The notes beneath the pieces were generated by a model. It was not told where the DNA came from, did no database searches, and saw only the letters and a program-made list of their open reading frames with translations. 64,000 bases of DNA from Aerococcus sanguinicola (lineage in GTDB: Bacteria > Bacillota > Bacilli > Lactobacillales > Aerococcaceae), in NCBI RefSeq assembly GCF_001543145.1, contig NZ_CP014160.1, forward strand, positions 62,001 through 126,000, written 5' to 3'. Made by a program: the position numbers and the translations under genes. Shown here one piece after another: positions 27,288 to 36,310 of this stretch (positions are counted from its first letter, which is position 1; the number at the start of each line of letters is the position of its first letter).

Positions 27288-27587
27288 GTGTTAGCAGAAA
27301 ATTTAAAATTTTTGCGCGAAAAAAATAATTACTACCAAAAGGATATCGCCAAAAAGCTCAACCGTAAAACAAATTCAACAATTTCGGACTGGGAAAATGG
27401 TAAGTATACCCCATCCCTGGTCGAAGAATTAGCCGCCATATACCATGTCGGCATTGACGAGCTCTTGAAAGAAGATTTACGAGAAAAATACCAGAGTCCT
27501 AGCGACCAACTCATAGAAATTTATGAATCCCTAGATACCGATAAACAAGCTCAGCTGCTTCACTATGCCCAAGACTTAAAGGAATAA
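27288..27587 (+). CDS. XRE-family HTH regulator
   Basis: A 99-residue regulator with an N-terminal HTH (residues 3-60; 'LREKNNYYQKDIAKKLNRKTNSTISDWENGK') and a short C-terminal helix region ('SDQLIEIYESLDTDKQAQLLHYAQDL') typical of small phage-like repressors and antitoxin regulators. A TTG at 27282 is too close to the AAGGAGG (27274-27280), so GTG at 27288 is chosen. Followed by a strong terminator and then the hairpin array. Divergent to the HTH gene at 26907-27107. Confidence 0.8.
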   Translation: MLAENLKFLREKNNYYQKDIAKKLNRKTNSTISDWENGKYTPSLVEELAAIYHVGIDELLKEDLREKYQSPSDQLIEIYESLDTDKQAQLLHYAQDLKE

Positions 27588-27635
27588 AAAAGAGAATCTA
27601 CCCACTAGCAACTAGTGACGTGTAGATTCTCTTTT
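27588..27635. terminator. Terminator after the XRE regulator
   Basis: AAAAGAGAATCTAC pairs with GTAGATTCTCTTTT, with inner ACTAGCAACTAGT. It separates the regulator from the downstream hairpin array. Confidence 0.85.
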
Positions 27636-27654
27636 ATTGTGTTCAATTTTATTA

Positions 27655-28328
27655 GGGGCGCAATAAGACTTCCAGGATGGCCTGCTAACTTGCTCTAATC
27701 ATCCAAGCCTAACCGACAAGTCTCACACCCTATAGTCGGGTTCGGTCGCGCAGCTTCCTTGTCAGTTCACAAGTCTCCGCCGCAGTCTTGCAGACTGCTC
27801 TGGTGACTTGCTTCAGTGAAAGGAAGCTACCCGCGCTCCCTCACACCCTGTAGTCGGGTTCGAGCGCACAGAAGTGGCTTCTCTTCACAAAAGTCTTTCG
27901 AAGGCTTCCAGCCTTCTCTAGTCTTTTGCTCCAGAGGTCCACTTCTACCCGTGCGCTCTCACACCCTTGTCTAGTCGGGTTCAGGCTAGCAGAAATAGCT
28001 CCTCTTCATCAAAAGCCGCCGAAGTCTTTTAGACTTCTCTGGCTTTTGGTGAAGAGGTCTATTTCTCCCGCTAGCCTTCACACCCTGTGTAGTCGGGTTC
28101 GCAGTTGCAGACTTGCAGTGACTTCACCCAATCGGAACGATCGGCTAAAGCCGCTCTTTTCCGTTTGGGCTCCAGTCATTCAAGTCTGATCGCAACTGCT
28201 CACACCCTTATTTAGTCGGGTTCGGGCTGGCAACTTTCGTGTCACTTCACAAGTCTCCGCCGCAGTCTTACAGACTGCTCTGGTGACTTGCTTCAGTGAA
28301 CGAAAGTTAACCGCCAGCCCTCTCACCC
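27655..28328 (+). repeat. Tandem array of five covarying hairpin cassettes plus one degenerate unit
   Basis: Five units at 27733-27849, 27851-27967, 27972-28086, 28090-28208 and 28213-28328 (period 118-123 nt), preceded by a decayed unit at about 27655-27730. Each runs TAGTCGGGTTC, stem A, stem B, stem C, apical hairpin, then C', B' and A' and TCACACCC. Outer arms differ but pair in every unit: unit 1 GCGC+AGCTTCCTT / AAGGAAGCT+GCGC; unit 2 GAGCGCAC+AGAAGTGG / CCACTTCT+GTGCGCTC; unit 3 GGCTAGC+AGAAATAG / CTATTTCT+GCTAGCC; unit 4 GCAGTTGC+AGACTTG / CAAGTCT+GCAACTGC; unit 5 GGCTGG+AACTTTCG / CGAAAGTT+CCAGCC. A 3-4 nt bulge (ACC, ACCC, CCC, GATC, AACCG) always sits between B' and A'. Units 1 and 5 share a nearly identical 50-nt top with unrelated outer arms. 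The array ends at the stop codon of the convergent transaldolase gene. Confidence 0.9.
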
Positions 28329-28976
28329 TTATTTATTAGAGAAGTTTTCCCAGTCTTTGAGGAAGCCTTCGATTCCGGAGTCGGTTAGGGGATGTTTCCA
28401 TAATTTAGGGAATAATTTGCCTGGGATGGTAGCGATGTGAGCGCCGCGTCGAACGACTTCTTCAAAGTGAGGCAGGGTCCGGATGCTGGCGGCAATAATT
28501 TCCGTATCATAGCCATAGAAGTCCAGCATGTCTCGAATATCAGAAATCAGGGCATAAGCGTCTGTCCCTATATCTTCTAAACGACCGACAAAAGGACTCA
28601 CATAGCTAGCTCCAGCCTTGGCAGCCATGACCGCTTGGCTGAGGGTAAAGACCAGGGTTACATTGGTCTTGATGCCTTCTCCTGCCAATTGGTGGACGGC
28701 AGCCAGGCCAGCTTCGGTCATGGGGATTTTAACGACTACATTATCTGCCCACTTAGCCAATTCACGTGCCTCTTTGACCATACCTTCTGTATCTAAACTC
28801 ACCACTTCCGCGCTAACAGGCCCATCGACAACGGAACAAATTTCCTTAATCACTTCCTCAAAAGGCCGTCCCTCACGCGCGATGATGCTGGGATTAGTTG
28901 TTACCCCATCCACCAAGCCCAAAGCAGCGATGCGTTTAATTTCATCCACATTGGCTGTATCTAGGAAAAATTTCAC
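28329..28976 (-). CDS. Fructose-6-phosphate aldolase / transaldolase family protein
   Basis: A 215-residue small TIM-barrel transaldolase of the FSA/TalC class. Visible: '[14 protein letters not shown]' (residues 3-16), '[13 protein letters not shown]' (about 25), Schiff-base Lys in '[12 protein letters not shown]' (about 85), '[30 protein letters not shown]' (about 107-137) and 'IIAASIRT'. It either splits fructose 6-phosphate to dihydroxyacetone and glyceraldehyde 3-phosphate or acts as transaldolase; sequence alone does not decide. Monocistronic, convergent with the hairpin array, which abuts its stop codon. Confidence 0.9.
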   Translation of the reverse strand: MKFFLDTANVDEIKRIAALGLVDGVTTNPSIIAREGRPFEEVIKEICSVVDGPVSAEVVSLDTEGMVKEARELAKWADNVVVKIPMTEAGLAAVHQLAGEGIKTNVTLVFTLSQAVMAAKAGASYVSPFVGRLEDIGTDAYALISDIRDMLDFYGYDTEIIAASIRTLPHFEEVVRRGAHIATIPGKLFPKLWKHPLTDSGIEGFLKDWENFSNK

Positions 28977-29474
28977 CTGATCTCCCCCTTATAATCATTT
29001 TCTAATTTTATATCCTCATTCTACCACACCCTGCCAAGACCTAACAAGCCATATCCCAGTTAAAAAGTTTTAGGCAATTGAAATATAAATGTTGGCAGGG
29101 ATTTCAAGTGTCTTCCTATAAAAGCTGAGCATAGTCGCAAGCTTGCTAGGTAGAATGAGAAAATAATAAGATAGTGATTGAGCAATAAATATACAAGAAT
29201 TGATATATCTTTAGCTTCTTGCTTTTGCTTAAACCTTTACTCCAATATTTTAAAACTGAGTTTGCCTCTATTTTTACAAGATTTCTTTACATATCAACAG
29301 TTATTCCGTATAATTTTGCTTATGTAGAAAGTATTAATTTTTTCTATATGAACAATGATTAGCTGAATCTATATTTAGCAGTAAAGGAGACGGTTGCTAT
29401 TCGATAAGGAGTGATTTTTGGGGTTCTTGAGATGTTGCGAGATATAAAGAAAAGTTAAGTTAAAGGAGTATTTT
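28977..29474. other. 500-bp AT-rich intergenic region
   Basis: Divergent between the transaldolase gene and the DUF4352-like gene. It must hold both promoters; a short AAGGAGTG-preceded frame of nine codons near 29405-29440 is too small to call. No repeats, tRNA or riboswitch motif recognised. Confidence 0.5.
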
Positions 29475-30047
29475 ATGGCAAAAAAATATTACGATGAAAA
29501 TGGAAATGAAGTGAAACGCGGTGGCTGTCTTAAATGGATTGGTATAGGTATAATAGTCATTATTGTTCTTATTATTCTTGGGGCTATTTTTAGCAATGGA
29601 GAAAATAATTTAGATATTGCAGATTCAGGAGACAATCAGACCTCTCAAAATCAATCAGTTAAAGAGGGGAAAAAATCATTAGCAGTTGGTGATAGCGCAG
29701 AAATTGATAATATTAAATTCACTGTTAATAGTGTTGAATTTACAGATGAACGAAATCAATTTGCAGAATCTAATCCTGAACGCGTCATCAAAATTAATTA
29801 TACTCTTGAAAATGGTCAGGACGAGGATTACGCATTTGGTATCGATACCCAACTCTATGTTGATGGTAAAAAAGCGAATACCTACCCTCTAGGAGGCATA
29901 GATGGAGACATTGGTTTTGGGTCTGTATCAGCTGGACGAACTGTAGACAGTTCCGTTTACTATGGTGTAGATGGCCAAGATATCGAACTAGAATGGCAGC
30001 CGATGTTCAGCACGAAGGATAAAGCTATCTGGAAATTGAGCGAATAA
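29475..30047 (+). CDS. Membrane-anchored DUF4352-like protein
   Basis: A 190-residue protein with a short charged N-terminus ('MAKKYYDENGNEVKRGG'), a single strong membrane helix (about residues 18-40, 'LKWIGIGIIVIIVLIILGAIF') and an extracellular acidic domain. The C-terminal 110 residues ('GDSAEIDNIKFTVNSVEF...ERVIKINYTLEN...SAGRTVDSSVYYGV') follow the immunoglobulin-like telokin/DUF4352 pattern. No lipobox Cys, so a membrane-anchored rather than lipoprotein form. Function unknown; related domains occur in stress or cell-surface proteins. Its AT content is higher than neighbouring core genes. Own terminator follows. Confidence 0.7.
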   Translation: MAKKYYDENGNEVKRGGCLKWIGIGIIVIIVLIILGAIFSNGENNLDIADSGDNQTSQNQSVKEGKKSLAVGDSAEIDNIKFTVNSVEFTDERNQFAESNPERVIKINYTLENGQDEDYAFGIDTQLYVDGKKANTYPLGGIDGDIGFGSVSAGRTVDSSVYYGVDGQDIELEWQPMFSTKDKAIWKLSE

Positions 30048-30053
30048 ATACAA

Positions 30054-30090
30054 ACCCACTTCCTTATATGATTGGAAGTGGGTATTTTTT
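30054..30090 (+). terminator. Terminator after the DUF4352-like gene
   Basis: ACCCACTTCC (30055-30064 region) pairs with GGAAGTGGGT, followed by ATTTTTT. Confidence 0.8.
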
Positions 30091-30248
30091 AATAAACAAC
30101 AAACATTCAATATAGCTTATAGCTTTTCATTACTAGCTTCCTTTAGATTGACTATGTTAATATAAGTAGGAGTAGTAGCAATCATTCTGCAGCAAATGAG
30201 AAAATTTATTTTCTTTCTCTTTATTGTAGCAAAAGGAGACGATAGGCA

Positions 30249-30443
30249 ATGGATATTCTATCCAAAGAACAACTTTATGAGCTCATCACTACTGAAAGCA
30301 GGTACCGTATGTCTAAAGAGCTAGGCATTAGTCAGAATACGCTGTCCAACTACGCCAATAAAGTGACTCCAATCGGGAAAATGTCTTTAGATAACGCTAT
30401 TAAACTGACTGCCTATGCTAAGAAATTACAGAGCGAAGCTTAA
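30249..30443 (+). CDS. Very small HTH protein
   Basis: A 64-residue protein that is essentially one helix-turn-helix: 'LYELITTESRYRMSKELGISQNTLSNYANKVTPIGKMSLDNAIKLTAYAKKL'. It resembles the plasmid/phage-type short XRE proteins found in lactic acid bacteria. ATG has AAAGGAG about 10 nt upstream. A second short frame with its own AAGGAGG starts 13 nt after its stop codon, suggesting a two-gene unit. High AT content relative to flanking housekeeping genes hints at acquisition, but no integrase is nearby. Confidence 0.65.
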   Translation: MDILSKEQLYELITTESRYRMSKELGISQNTLSNYANKVTPIGKMSLDNAIKLTAYAKKLQSEA

Positions 30444-30455
30444 GGAGGCAGAAGA

Positions 30456-30561
30456 ATGTCTGAAGTAAAAAACGAAAAAAATTCAAGAGAGACAAGTAAA
30501 ATTAATAAAAAAGCAAATTAAACAACATCAGGATGTATTTATTCGCTTAAAGGATAAGTAA
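30456..30561 (+). pseudogene. Short basic peptide gene with a frameshift in an A7 tract
   Basis: ATG at 30456 with AAGGAGG 8 nt upstream. As read it encodes only 21 residues (MSEVKNEKNSRETSKINKKAN, stop at 30521). If the A7 run at 30475-30481 had one A fewer, the frame would continue for 34 residues, ending '...KIQERQVKLIKKQIKQHQ' then 'DVFIRLKDK' at 30561, a regular amphipathic helix. The longer product looks more protein-like, so this is a frameshifted gene, a slippage site or a sequence error. Follows the small HTH gene, with a terminator at 30675. Function unknown. Confidence 0.4.
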
Positions 30562-30674
30562 GCAGTTCCAATCATTAAAGTGATTGGTATTAAATGACGA
30601 AAATTATCTCGAGCCAAGTGTGAATAAAAAGTTCAACTTCCCCTCAGCTATCCAAAGACTAAATCTCCAGTTCC

Positions 30675-30700
30675 AGCACACCAGAAAAGTGTGCTTTTTT
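30675..30700 (+). terminator. Terminator after the small HTH unit
   Basis: AGCACAC-cagaaaa-GTGTGCT followed by TTTTT. Confidence 0.75.
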
Positions 30701-30732
30701 GTATTTACAGGCACCCTATAAATTCCCAGCTA

Positions 30733-30786
30733 AATAAAAAAAGTCCAGGGTCGTCTGATGGATGGACCACCACGACAACACTGGAC
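30733..30786 (-). terminator. Terminator of the suf operon
   Basis: Minus strand: GTCCAG (30781-30786) with inner TCGT/ACGA pairing to CTGGAC (30743-30748), followed by seven T. Lies about 125 nt beyond the sufB stop. Confidence 0.75.
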
Positions 30787-30911
30787 ATCTCTAGCTATTT
30801 TATAAAAATTGCCGCACAGATTTTTTCTTGGGACAATCTAAGGGGCAAGATTTGAAGAGATTAGCGAGGACAGAGCTAAGAAAGGCCTGTCCATCAGCAT
30901 CCTATCAAGTT

Positions 30912-32312
30912 CTAGCCGACAGACCCTTCCATTTCATAGGAAATCAGCCGGTTCAATTCAACCGCATATTCCAATGGAAGTTCCTTGGAGAAGGGTTCTA
31001 CAAAGCCCATGATGATCATCTCAGTCGCTTGGGCTTCGGTAAGGCCCCGGCTCATGAGATAGTAGAGCTGTTCTTCTGAAATTTTGGAGACCTTGGCCTC
31101 GTGTTCCAGGTCAACTTGGGAGTTATGGATCTCATTCATCGGAATAGTATCTGACTTGGAGTCCTTGTCGATCAGGATAGTATCGCATTCAATGTGGGAC
31201 TTAGAACCCTTAGAATTTTTACCAAATTTAACATCCCCTAGGTAGTCGGTGATTCCTGACCCCTTGGCGATCGACTTGGAGATAATGGAAGATGAGGTAT
31301 GAGGGGCATTGTGGATCATCTTGGCCCCAGTATGTTGGTGCTGGCCTGAATTCGCAAAGGCGACAGACAACATGGTTCCCCGGGCTCCTTCGCCATCCAA
31401 GTAGCAAGATGGGTATTTTTGGGTAAGCTTGGCGCCAAGGTTGCCGTCTACCCATTCCATGGTCGCATTTTTACCAACCTTGGACCGTTTGGTAACCAGG
31501 TTGTAAACATTGTCCGACCAGTTTTGGATGGTGGAATAGCGGCAGTAACCGCCTTCTTCAACGAAAATCTCAACAATAGCGGCGTGCAGGCTGTTGGCCG
31601 AATAAGTTGGGGCGGTACAACCTTCGATGTATTCCACAGAGGCCCCTTCGTCAACAATAATTAAGGTCCGTTCGAACTGCCCCATACTTTCGTCGTTCAT
31701 CCGGAAGTAAGTTTGGAGTGGGATGTCAACCTTAACGCCCTTAGGCACATAGATAAAGGTCCCCCCTGACCAGACACTGGAGTTGAGCGCCGCTTGGAAG
31801 TTATCCGATGGGGGCACTAAAGTGGCGAAATATTTTTTGAAGAGTTCAGGATATTCTTTCAAGGCCGTATCGGTATCGGTGAAAATAACCCCTTGGTCTT
31901 CATAAATCGCCTTGGTGTTGTGGTAAACGGCTTCAGATTCATACTGGGCCACGACCCCGGCTAGGCTATCCCGTTCAGCTTGAGGAATACCAATCCGTTC
32001 AAAGGTTTCTTTAATCTTTTCAGGGACATCATCCCAGGTTCTGGAGTTCGTATCTGACTTCTTCTTATACAGGGTAATGTCATTTAAGTTTAAGTCGGAG
32101 ATATCTGGGTTCCAGTCCGGAATGTGACTGTTTTGAAAGCGTTTAAGGCTTTTGAGTCGGAAGTCTAACATCCACTCAGGTTCTTCTTTTTGGGCGGATA
32201 TTTCACGGATGACTTCCTCGGTTAGGCCGGTATCAATCCCAATTTCAACTTTGGAATCCACATCGTCGTGAAAACCATATTTATAATCATCAATTACTGG
32301 AAGTTCACTCAT
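30912..32312 (-). CDS. sufB: Fe-S cluster assembly scaffold protein SufB
   Basis: A 466-residue SufB, forming the SufBC2D scaffold complex that builds Fe-S clusters in the cytosol. The conserved core is visible: '[24 protein letters not shown]' (about 195), 'EYIEGCTAP', '[23 protein letters not shown]' (about 300), '[15 protein letters not shown]' (about 335) and the C-terminal '[24 protein letters not shown]'. Length is typical. Last gene of sufCDSUB, one base after sufU. Confidence 0.97.
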   Translation of the reverse strand: MSELPVIDDYKYGFHDDVDSKVEIGIDTGLTEEVIREISAQKEEPEWMLDFRLKSLKRFQNSHIPDWNPDISDLNLNDITLYKKKSDTNSRTWDDVPEKIKETFERIGIPQAERDSLAGVVAQYESEAVYHNTKAIYEDQGVIFTDTDTALKEYPELFKKYFATLVPPSDNFQAALNSSVWSGGTFIYVPKGVKVDIPLQTYFRMNDESMGQFERTLIIVDEGASVEYIEGCTAPTYSANSLHAAIVEIFVEEGGYCRYSTIQNWSDNVYNLVTKRSKVGKNATMEWVDGNLGAKLTQKYPSCYLDGEGARGTMLSVAFANSGQHQHTGAKMIHNAPHTSSSIISKSIAKGSGITDYLGDVKFGKNSKGSKSHIECDTILIDKDSKSDTIPMNEIHNSQVDLEHEAKVSKISEEQLYYLMSRGLTEAQATEMIIMGFVEPFSKELPLEYAVELNRLISYEMEGSVG

Positions 32313-32798
32313 TTATTCGTCTTCCCCCTCTTCTACATCTTCTTCAACTGTTTCTTCGTCACTATGAATACCTTCTTGGAGGGCCTGCCAACCTAAAGTG
32401 GCACACTTGACCCGGGCCGGAAACTTGCGGACTCCAGATAGGAGGGAAGCTTCGCCGAGTTGGTCATGGTAGTCAGTGTCCTCATCCAATTCAGGCAAGG
32501 TAATCATTTCATTAAAATTCTGAGCTAAGCTAAGGGCTTCTTCCACAGTCTTGCCCTTAATTAAGTCCGTCATCATACTAGTACTTGCCGTAGAGATAGC
32601 ACAACCTTGGCCATGGAAGGCGAGGTCAGTGATCTTGTCATCTTCGATCTTCAAGTCTAGGAAGATGACGTCACCGCAAGTTGGATTGAGCATTTCAATG
32701 GTCTGAGTGGCCTGATCCAAAGCCCCATGGTGGTGGGGGTTTTGGTAGTGGTCCACGATGACGGCGCGGTATAGATTTTCCATTTTAGATAAAGCCAT
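32313..32798 (-). CDS. sufU: SufU, zinc-dependent sulfur acceptor for SufS
   Basis: A 161-residue SufU of Gram-positive SUF systems, which takes persulfide sulfur from SufS. Three conserved cysteines occur in 'LNPTCGDVIF' (about 41), 'GQGCAISTASTSMM' (about 66) and 'RVKCATLGWQAL' (about 128), plus the Asp of 'CGD', matching zinc coordination. The last 18 residues are strongly acidic (EEDVEEGEDE). Its start overlaps the end of sufS by 14 nt. Confidence 0.96.
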   Translation of the reverse strand: MALSKMENLYRAVIVDHYQNPHHHGALDQATQTIEMLNPTCGDVIFLDLKIEDDKITDLAFHGQGCAISTASTSMMTDLIKGKTVEEALSLAQNFNEMITLPELDEDTDYHDQLGEASLLSGVRKFPARVKCATLGWQALQEGIHSDEETVEEDVEEGEDE

Positions 32799-34020
32799 CG
32801 GTGAAAAATTCCTCCACTTCTTTTAAGGCGCTGACTAAGCGGTCAACATCAGCTTTCGTGTTATAGTAAGCGAAACTCGCCCGGGCAGTTGCCCCTTGAC
32901 AGAGTTCCCGCATCAATACCTGGGCGCAGTGGTGGCCGGCCCGGACAGCAACGCCCAGTTGGTCAAGACCAGTTGCCAGATCATGGGGGTGGACCCCTGC
33001 CAGGTTGAAGCTAATCACGCCATGGTGGTGGTCCGGATCAGCAGAGCCGTATATAGCCACCGCCTCATAATCAGCTAGGGCGGCCATAGCATAGCGGGTG
33101 AGTTCTTTTTCGTGGTCAGCAATGGCCGCCATCCCACCGACGCTCTCAATCCAATCGAGAGCCGCCGAAAAGGCAACCACACCGGCTATATTTTGCGTTC
33201 CGCCTTCGAATTTGTAAGGGAGCTCTGCCCAGGTACTTGACTCGCGTTGAACCAGGGTAATCATCTCGCCCCCGTATTCCAAGGGTTCCATGTCTTCGAG
33301 AAGCTCGCGCTTGCCATAGAGGACGCCAACCCCGGTCGGTCCGTAGACTTTGTGGGCACTGAAGCAATAGAAGTCGCAGTCCAGGGCCTGGACATCAACG
33401 GGTAAGTGGGCCGCTCCCTGGGCCCCGTCCACTACGATATAGCCCTGGTTATCATGGATTACTTGAGCCAGGGCTTGGATATCTTGGGCAGACCCGAGCA
33501 CATTGGAGACATGGGAGATAGCCAGGATCTTGGTCCGGTCGCTTATCGCTTCCTTCAGATCTTCGGCTGTCCAGACCCCCTCCTGGTTCATCTCCAGATA
33601 GCGCAACTTAGCCTGGTTACGCTTAGCCGCCTCTTGCCAAGGGATAAGGTTGGAATGGTGCTCAATAGGCGAGATTAAAATTTCATCGCCCGCTTCAAGC
33701 ACCTTGTCCGCAAAGCTGCGGGCAATCCAGTTGAGTCCCTGAGTCGTGCCCTTGGTGAAGATAATTTCTTCTCTTTGAGCGGCATTGATAAAGGCCTGCA
33801 CCTTGTCGCGAGTCCTTTCATAGGCCTCGGTTGCCCGGTTGGCTAGGGTATGGACCCCGCGGTGGATATTGGCATTGTCGTGGAGATAATAAGCTTCTAG
33901 GGCATCAATCACTGCCTGAGGTTTCTGAGTGGTTGCTGCATTATCCAAGTAGACCAGGTCTTCATCATTCACTCGTTGATTGAGAATGGGGAAATCCTGA
34001 TAAATATTAGTCATTGTCAA
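32785..34020 (-). CDS. sufS: Cysteine desulfurase SufS
   Basis: A 411-residue class II PLP-dependent cysteine desulfurase that mobilises sulfur from cysteine. Key sites: 'YLDNAATTQKP' (about 22), 'IDGAQ'-type 'VVDGAQGAAHLPVD' (about 199), PLP lysine in 'FSAHKVYGPTGVGVLYG' (about 225) and the catalytic Cys in 'AVRAGHHCAQVLM' (about 365). Overlaps sufD by 14 nt and sufU by 14 nt, so the operon is translationally coupled. Confidence 0.97.
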   Translation of the reverse strand: MTMTNIYQDFPILNQRVNDEDLVYLDNAATTQKPQAVIDALEAYYLHDNANIHRGVHTLANRATEAYERTRDKVQAFINAAQREEIIFTKGTTQGLNWIARSFADKVLEAGDEILISPIEHHSNLIPWQEAAKRNQAKLRYLEMNQEGVWTAEDLKEAISDRTKILAISHVSNVLGSAQDIQALAQVIHDNQGYIVVDGAQGAAHLPVDVQALDCDFYCFSAHKVYGPTGVGVLYGKRELLEDMEPLEYGGEMITLVQRESSTWAELPYKFEGGTQNIAGVVAFSAALDWIESVGGMAAIADHEKELTRYAMAALADYEAVAIYGSADPDHHHGVISFNLAGVHPHDLATGLDQLGVAVRAGHHCAQVLMRELCQGATARASFAYYNTKADVDRLVSALKEVEEFFTDGFI

Positions 34021-35302
34021 TAGCCATCAACTTCTTATCTATAATTTCAATTAATTCTTCACGCATTTCTTGTAAAGGAATCGCTACAATCACACTACCT
34101 AAGAAGCCACGAATTACTAAGCGTTGGGCTTCTTTGCCGGAAATCCCCCGGCTCATCAGATAGTAGAGTTCTTCCTGGTCGACCCGGCCCATGGAAGCGG
34201 CGTGGCCTGCCGTCACATCATTTTCGTCGATCAATAAGATAGGGTTGACATCGCCCCGCGCCCGGTCAGAGAACATCAGGATCCGTTCTTCTTGTTGGGC
34301 GTCAGCGCCGACTGCCCCGCGGTAGATGTGGCCAATCCCATTAAAGGCCAAGCGTGAGCGGTCGAGGATGACCCCTTTTTGGTAGATATGACCGACGCTA
34401 TGGCGGCCATAGTTAGAAACTCGGGAGTTGACCCCTTGCGTTTGCTTGCCATCCGAGATGCCGACCACATTCACATAGCTGACCGAGCCATCTCCGATCA
34501 ATTCAGCATTGTAGTCAGCGACCACATTACCATCGTTAAGCATACCGACGGCCCAATCAATCCGCGCTTCAGGGCCACAGTGACCGCGGCGTGTGATAAA
34601 GCCCGTCGTATTTTCGCCGAGTTCGTCCAAGGCAGCATAGTGGACTTCCGCATGGTCAGCCGCAATGATTTCGGTCAAGATATTAGCCGAATTGGCTTGG
34701 TCGCCATGCGTTTGGAAGCGTTCCACAAAGCTGAACTTGGCATGGGCTTCTGCCACAATCAAGACATGGTGGTTATAAGCCAAGTCTTGGCTGGCATCTT
34801 GGAAGGCGTTAACCACAATCGGTTCTTCAACCTGCACATTTTCAGGAACATAGAGGAAGACCCCACTATTCATATAGGCCGTATGGTAAGCGGTAATCTT
34901 GTTGTCGCCTGGTTTAGCGGCCTTGGTCATATAATAGTCCTTGAAGAAGTCTGGATAGGCTTGCATGGCTTCGAAGATATCCATCAAGATAACCCCTTGG
35001 TCCTTCAAGTTCTGGCTCAAGTCCAAGCTCAGGGTCTGGTCGCCGAATTGGTTCATGAGGGCTTCTTGGCCATGGTGTTGGTAGCGCTCATCCAATTCAA
35101 AGTCTGTGGTCCCTTCCCCCTGGATCTTGGCTCCATAAAGAGGCCAGCGTTTGACATCCATCTTAGGGGTATCAGGTAAGTCTAAGTGATCAATATTTTG
35201 AAAAGCTTTCTCTCTCAAGGCAAGTAAAAATGCAGGTTCCTTTTTAGCTTGGGAGAAGGCTTGTATGGCTTGCCAGTCTTTCTGGCTCATTTGTTCTGAC
35301 AT
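34007..35302 (-). CDS. sufD: Fe-S cluster assembly protein SufD
   Basis: A 431-residue SufD, paralogue of SufB and partner in SufBC2D. The N-terminal helical part ('LREKAFQNIDHLDLPDTPKM') precedes the beta-helix core with 'SGVFLYVPENVQVEEPIVV' (about 170), 'GHIYQKGVILDRSRLAFNGIGHI' (about 300) and '[30 protein letters not shown]' near the C-terminus, containing the conserved His. Lies 18 nt downstream of sufC. Confidence 0.96.
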   Translation of the reverse strand: MSEQMSQKDWQAIQAFSQAKKEPAFLLALREKAFQNIDHLDLPDTPKMDVKRWPLYGAKIQGEGTTDFELDERYQHHGQEALMNQFGDQTLSLDLSQNLKDQGVILMDIFEAMQAYPDFFKDYYMTKAAKPGDNKITAYHTAYMNSGVFLYVPENVQVEEPIVVNAFQDASQDLAYNHHVLIVAEAHAKFSFVERFQTHGDQANSANILTEIIAADHAEVHYAALDELGENTTGFITRRGHCGPEARIDWAVGMLNDGNVVADYNAELIGDGSVSYVNVVGISDGKQTQGVNSRVSNYGRHSVGHIYQKGVILDRSRLAFNGIGHIYRGAVGADAQQEERILMFSDRARGDVNPILLIDENDVTAGHAASMGRVDQEELYYLMSRGISGKEAQRLVIRGFLGSVIVAIPLQEMREELIEIIDKKLMAIDND

Positions 35303-35320
35303 AGAATCCTCCCTTATCAG

Positions 35321-36088
35321 CTAGTCTTCATCCAATTCGATGTTAAGCTCTTGTGCAAGGCCCTTGTAGCCTTCCGCTTCTAGTTTTTTAGCCAGCTCAG
35401 CATCACCAGATTTGACTACCCGGCCGTCCATCATCACGTGGACATAGTCAGGCACGATATAGTCTAAAAGACGTTGGTAGTGGGTAATGATGAGAGAGCC
35501 AAACTTATCACCACGCATGGAGTTCACCCCATTGGCAACAACCTGTAAGGCATCAATATCTAATCCAGAATCAATCTCATCTAAGATAGCAAAGGTCGGT
35601 TCAATCATCAGCATCTGTAGGATTTCATTGCGTTTCTTTTCCCCTCCTGAGAAGCCTTCATTGAGGTAACGTTCTGCCATTTCTTCAGGCATTTCTAAGA
35701 CTTCCATCTTCTCATCGAGCTTTTTGATAAAGTCCATGACGGAAATTTTATCGTCTTCTGGTCGTCTGGCATTGATGGCTGCACGCATAAATTCCGCATT
35801 AGTAATCCCTGGAATTTCAGAAGGATACTGCATAGCTAAGAATAAACCAGCTAGGGCCCGTTCGTCGGTTTCCATTTCCAGGATATTCTCGCCATCTAAT
35901 AAGATTTCACCTGAAGTGACTTCAAAGGCTGGGTGGCCCATGATGGCTGCAGATAGGGTAGATTTTCCTGTCCCGTTAGGCCCCATGATGGCATGGACTT
36001 CCCCCGTGTTGATGGTTAAGTTAACCCCTTTTAAAATTTCATTCTCTTCTACTGAAACATGTAAGTCTTTAATTTCTAATGTCGACAT
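35321..36088 (-). CDS. sufC: Fe-S assembly ATPase SufC
   Basis: A 255-residue ABC-type ATPase energising the SufBCD scaffold. Walker A '[10 protein letters not shown]' (about 34), signature '[13 protein letters not shown]' (about 147) and Walker B '[16 protein letters not shown]' (about 165) are intact. The open frame starts 7 codons earlier, but ATG 36088 with AAGGAGGG 6 nt upstream gives the standard '[13 protein letters not shown]' start. First gene of sufCDSUB. Confidence 0.96.
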   Translation of the reverse strand: MSTLEIKDLHVSVEENEILKGVNLTINTGEVHAIMGPNGTGKSTLSAAIMGHPAFEVTSGEILLDGENILEMETDERALAGLFLAMQYPSEIPGITNAEFMRAAINARRPEDDKISVMDFIKKLDEKMEVLEMPEEMAERYLNEGFSGGEKKRNEILQMLMIEPTFAILDEIDSGLDIDALQVVANGVNSMRGDKFGSLIITHYQRLLDYIVPDYVHVMMDGRVVKSGDAELAKKLEAEGYKGLAQELNIELDED

Positions 36089-36238
36089 AATGCCCTCCTT
36101 ATAAAACAATCGTTAGTCTCTTCTTATTCTAGTCTATTTGATAATACTTTTCAAATATGTGAACCAGAAGACTGTCTGACTCGTCATTGACTCGAACCAT
36201 TCTAAATTAATTCTAGCCTTAAGGGATCGATTCGCGCA

Positions 36239-36253
36239 GCGGAAAGCGTTTTA
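36239..36253 (+). promoter_or_regulatory. Weak cre-like sequence before the acyl-CoA operon
   Basis: CGGAAAGCGTTTTAA keeps the central AANCGNW of the CcpA site but mismatches two flanking consensus positions. It lies about 60 nt before the acyl-CoA ligase gene start. Suggestive only. Confidence 0.2.
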
Positions 36254-36310
36254 ACTTCGCCATTTTTTAGTTATAATGACTAGTAGTGATTGATAGAAAG
36301 GAAAAGCGTA

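Noticed and set aside
27926..28189. 87-residue ORF inside the hairpin array
   Set aside because: It runs across several cassettes, has no ribosome binding site, and its residues follow the repeat sequence; structure, not coding, explains the conservation.
27655..28328. CRISPR array
   Set aside because: Repeats are about 120 nt apart with only short conserved ends, and the variable parts are self-complementary arms rather than unrelated spacers. No cas genes are present.
27655..28328. Integron attC array
   Set aside because: No integron-type R-box core (GTTRRRY), no gene cassettes between the units and no integrase gene in the window. Kept only as a structural analogy.
27655..28328. Cluster of tRNA or T-box elements (suggested by GGGTTCG)
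   Set aside because: The units form single long hairpins, not cloverleaves, and no T-box AGGGTGGNACC sequence is present.
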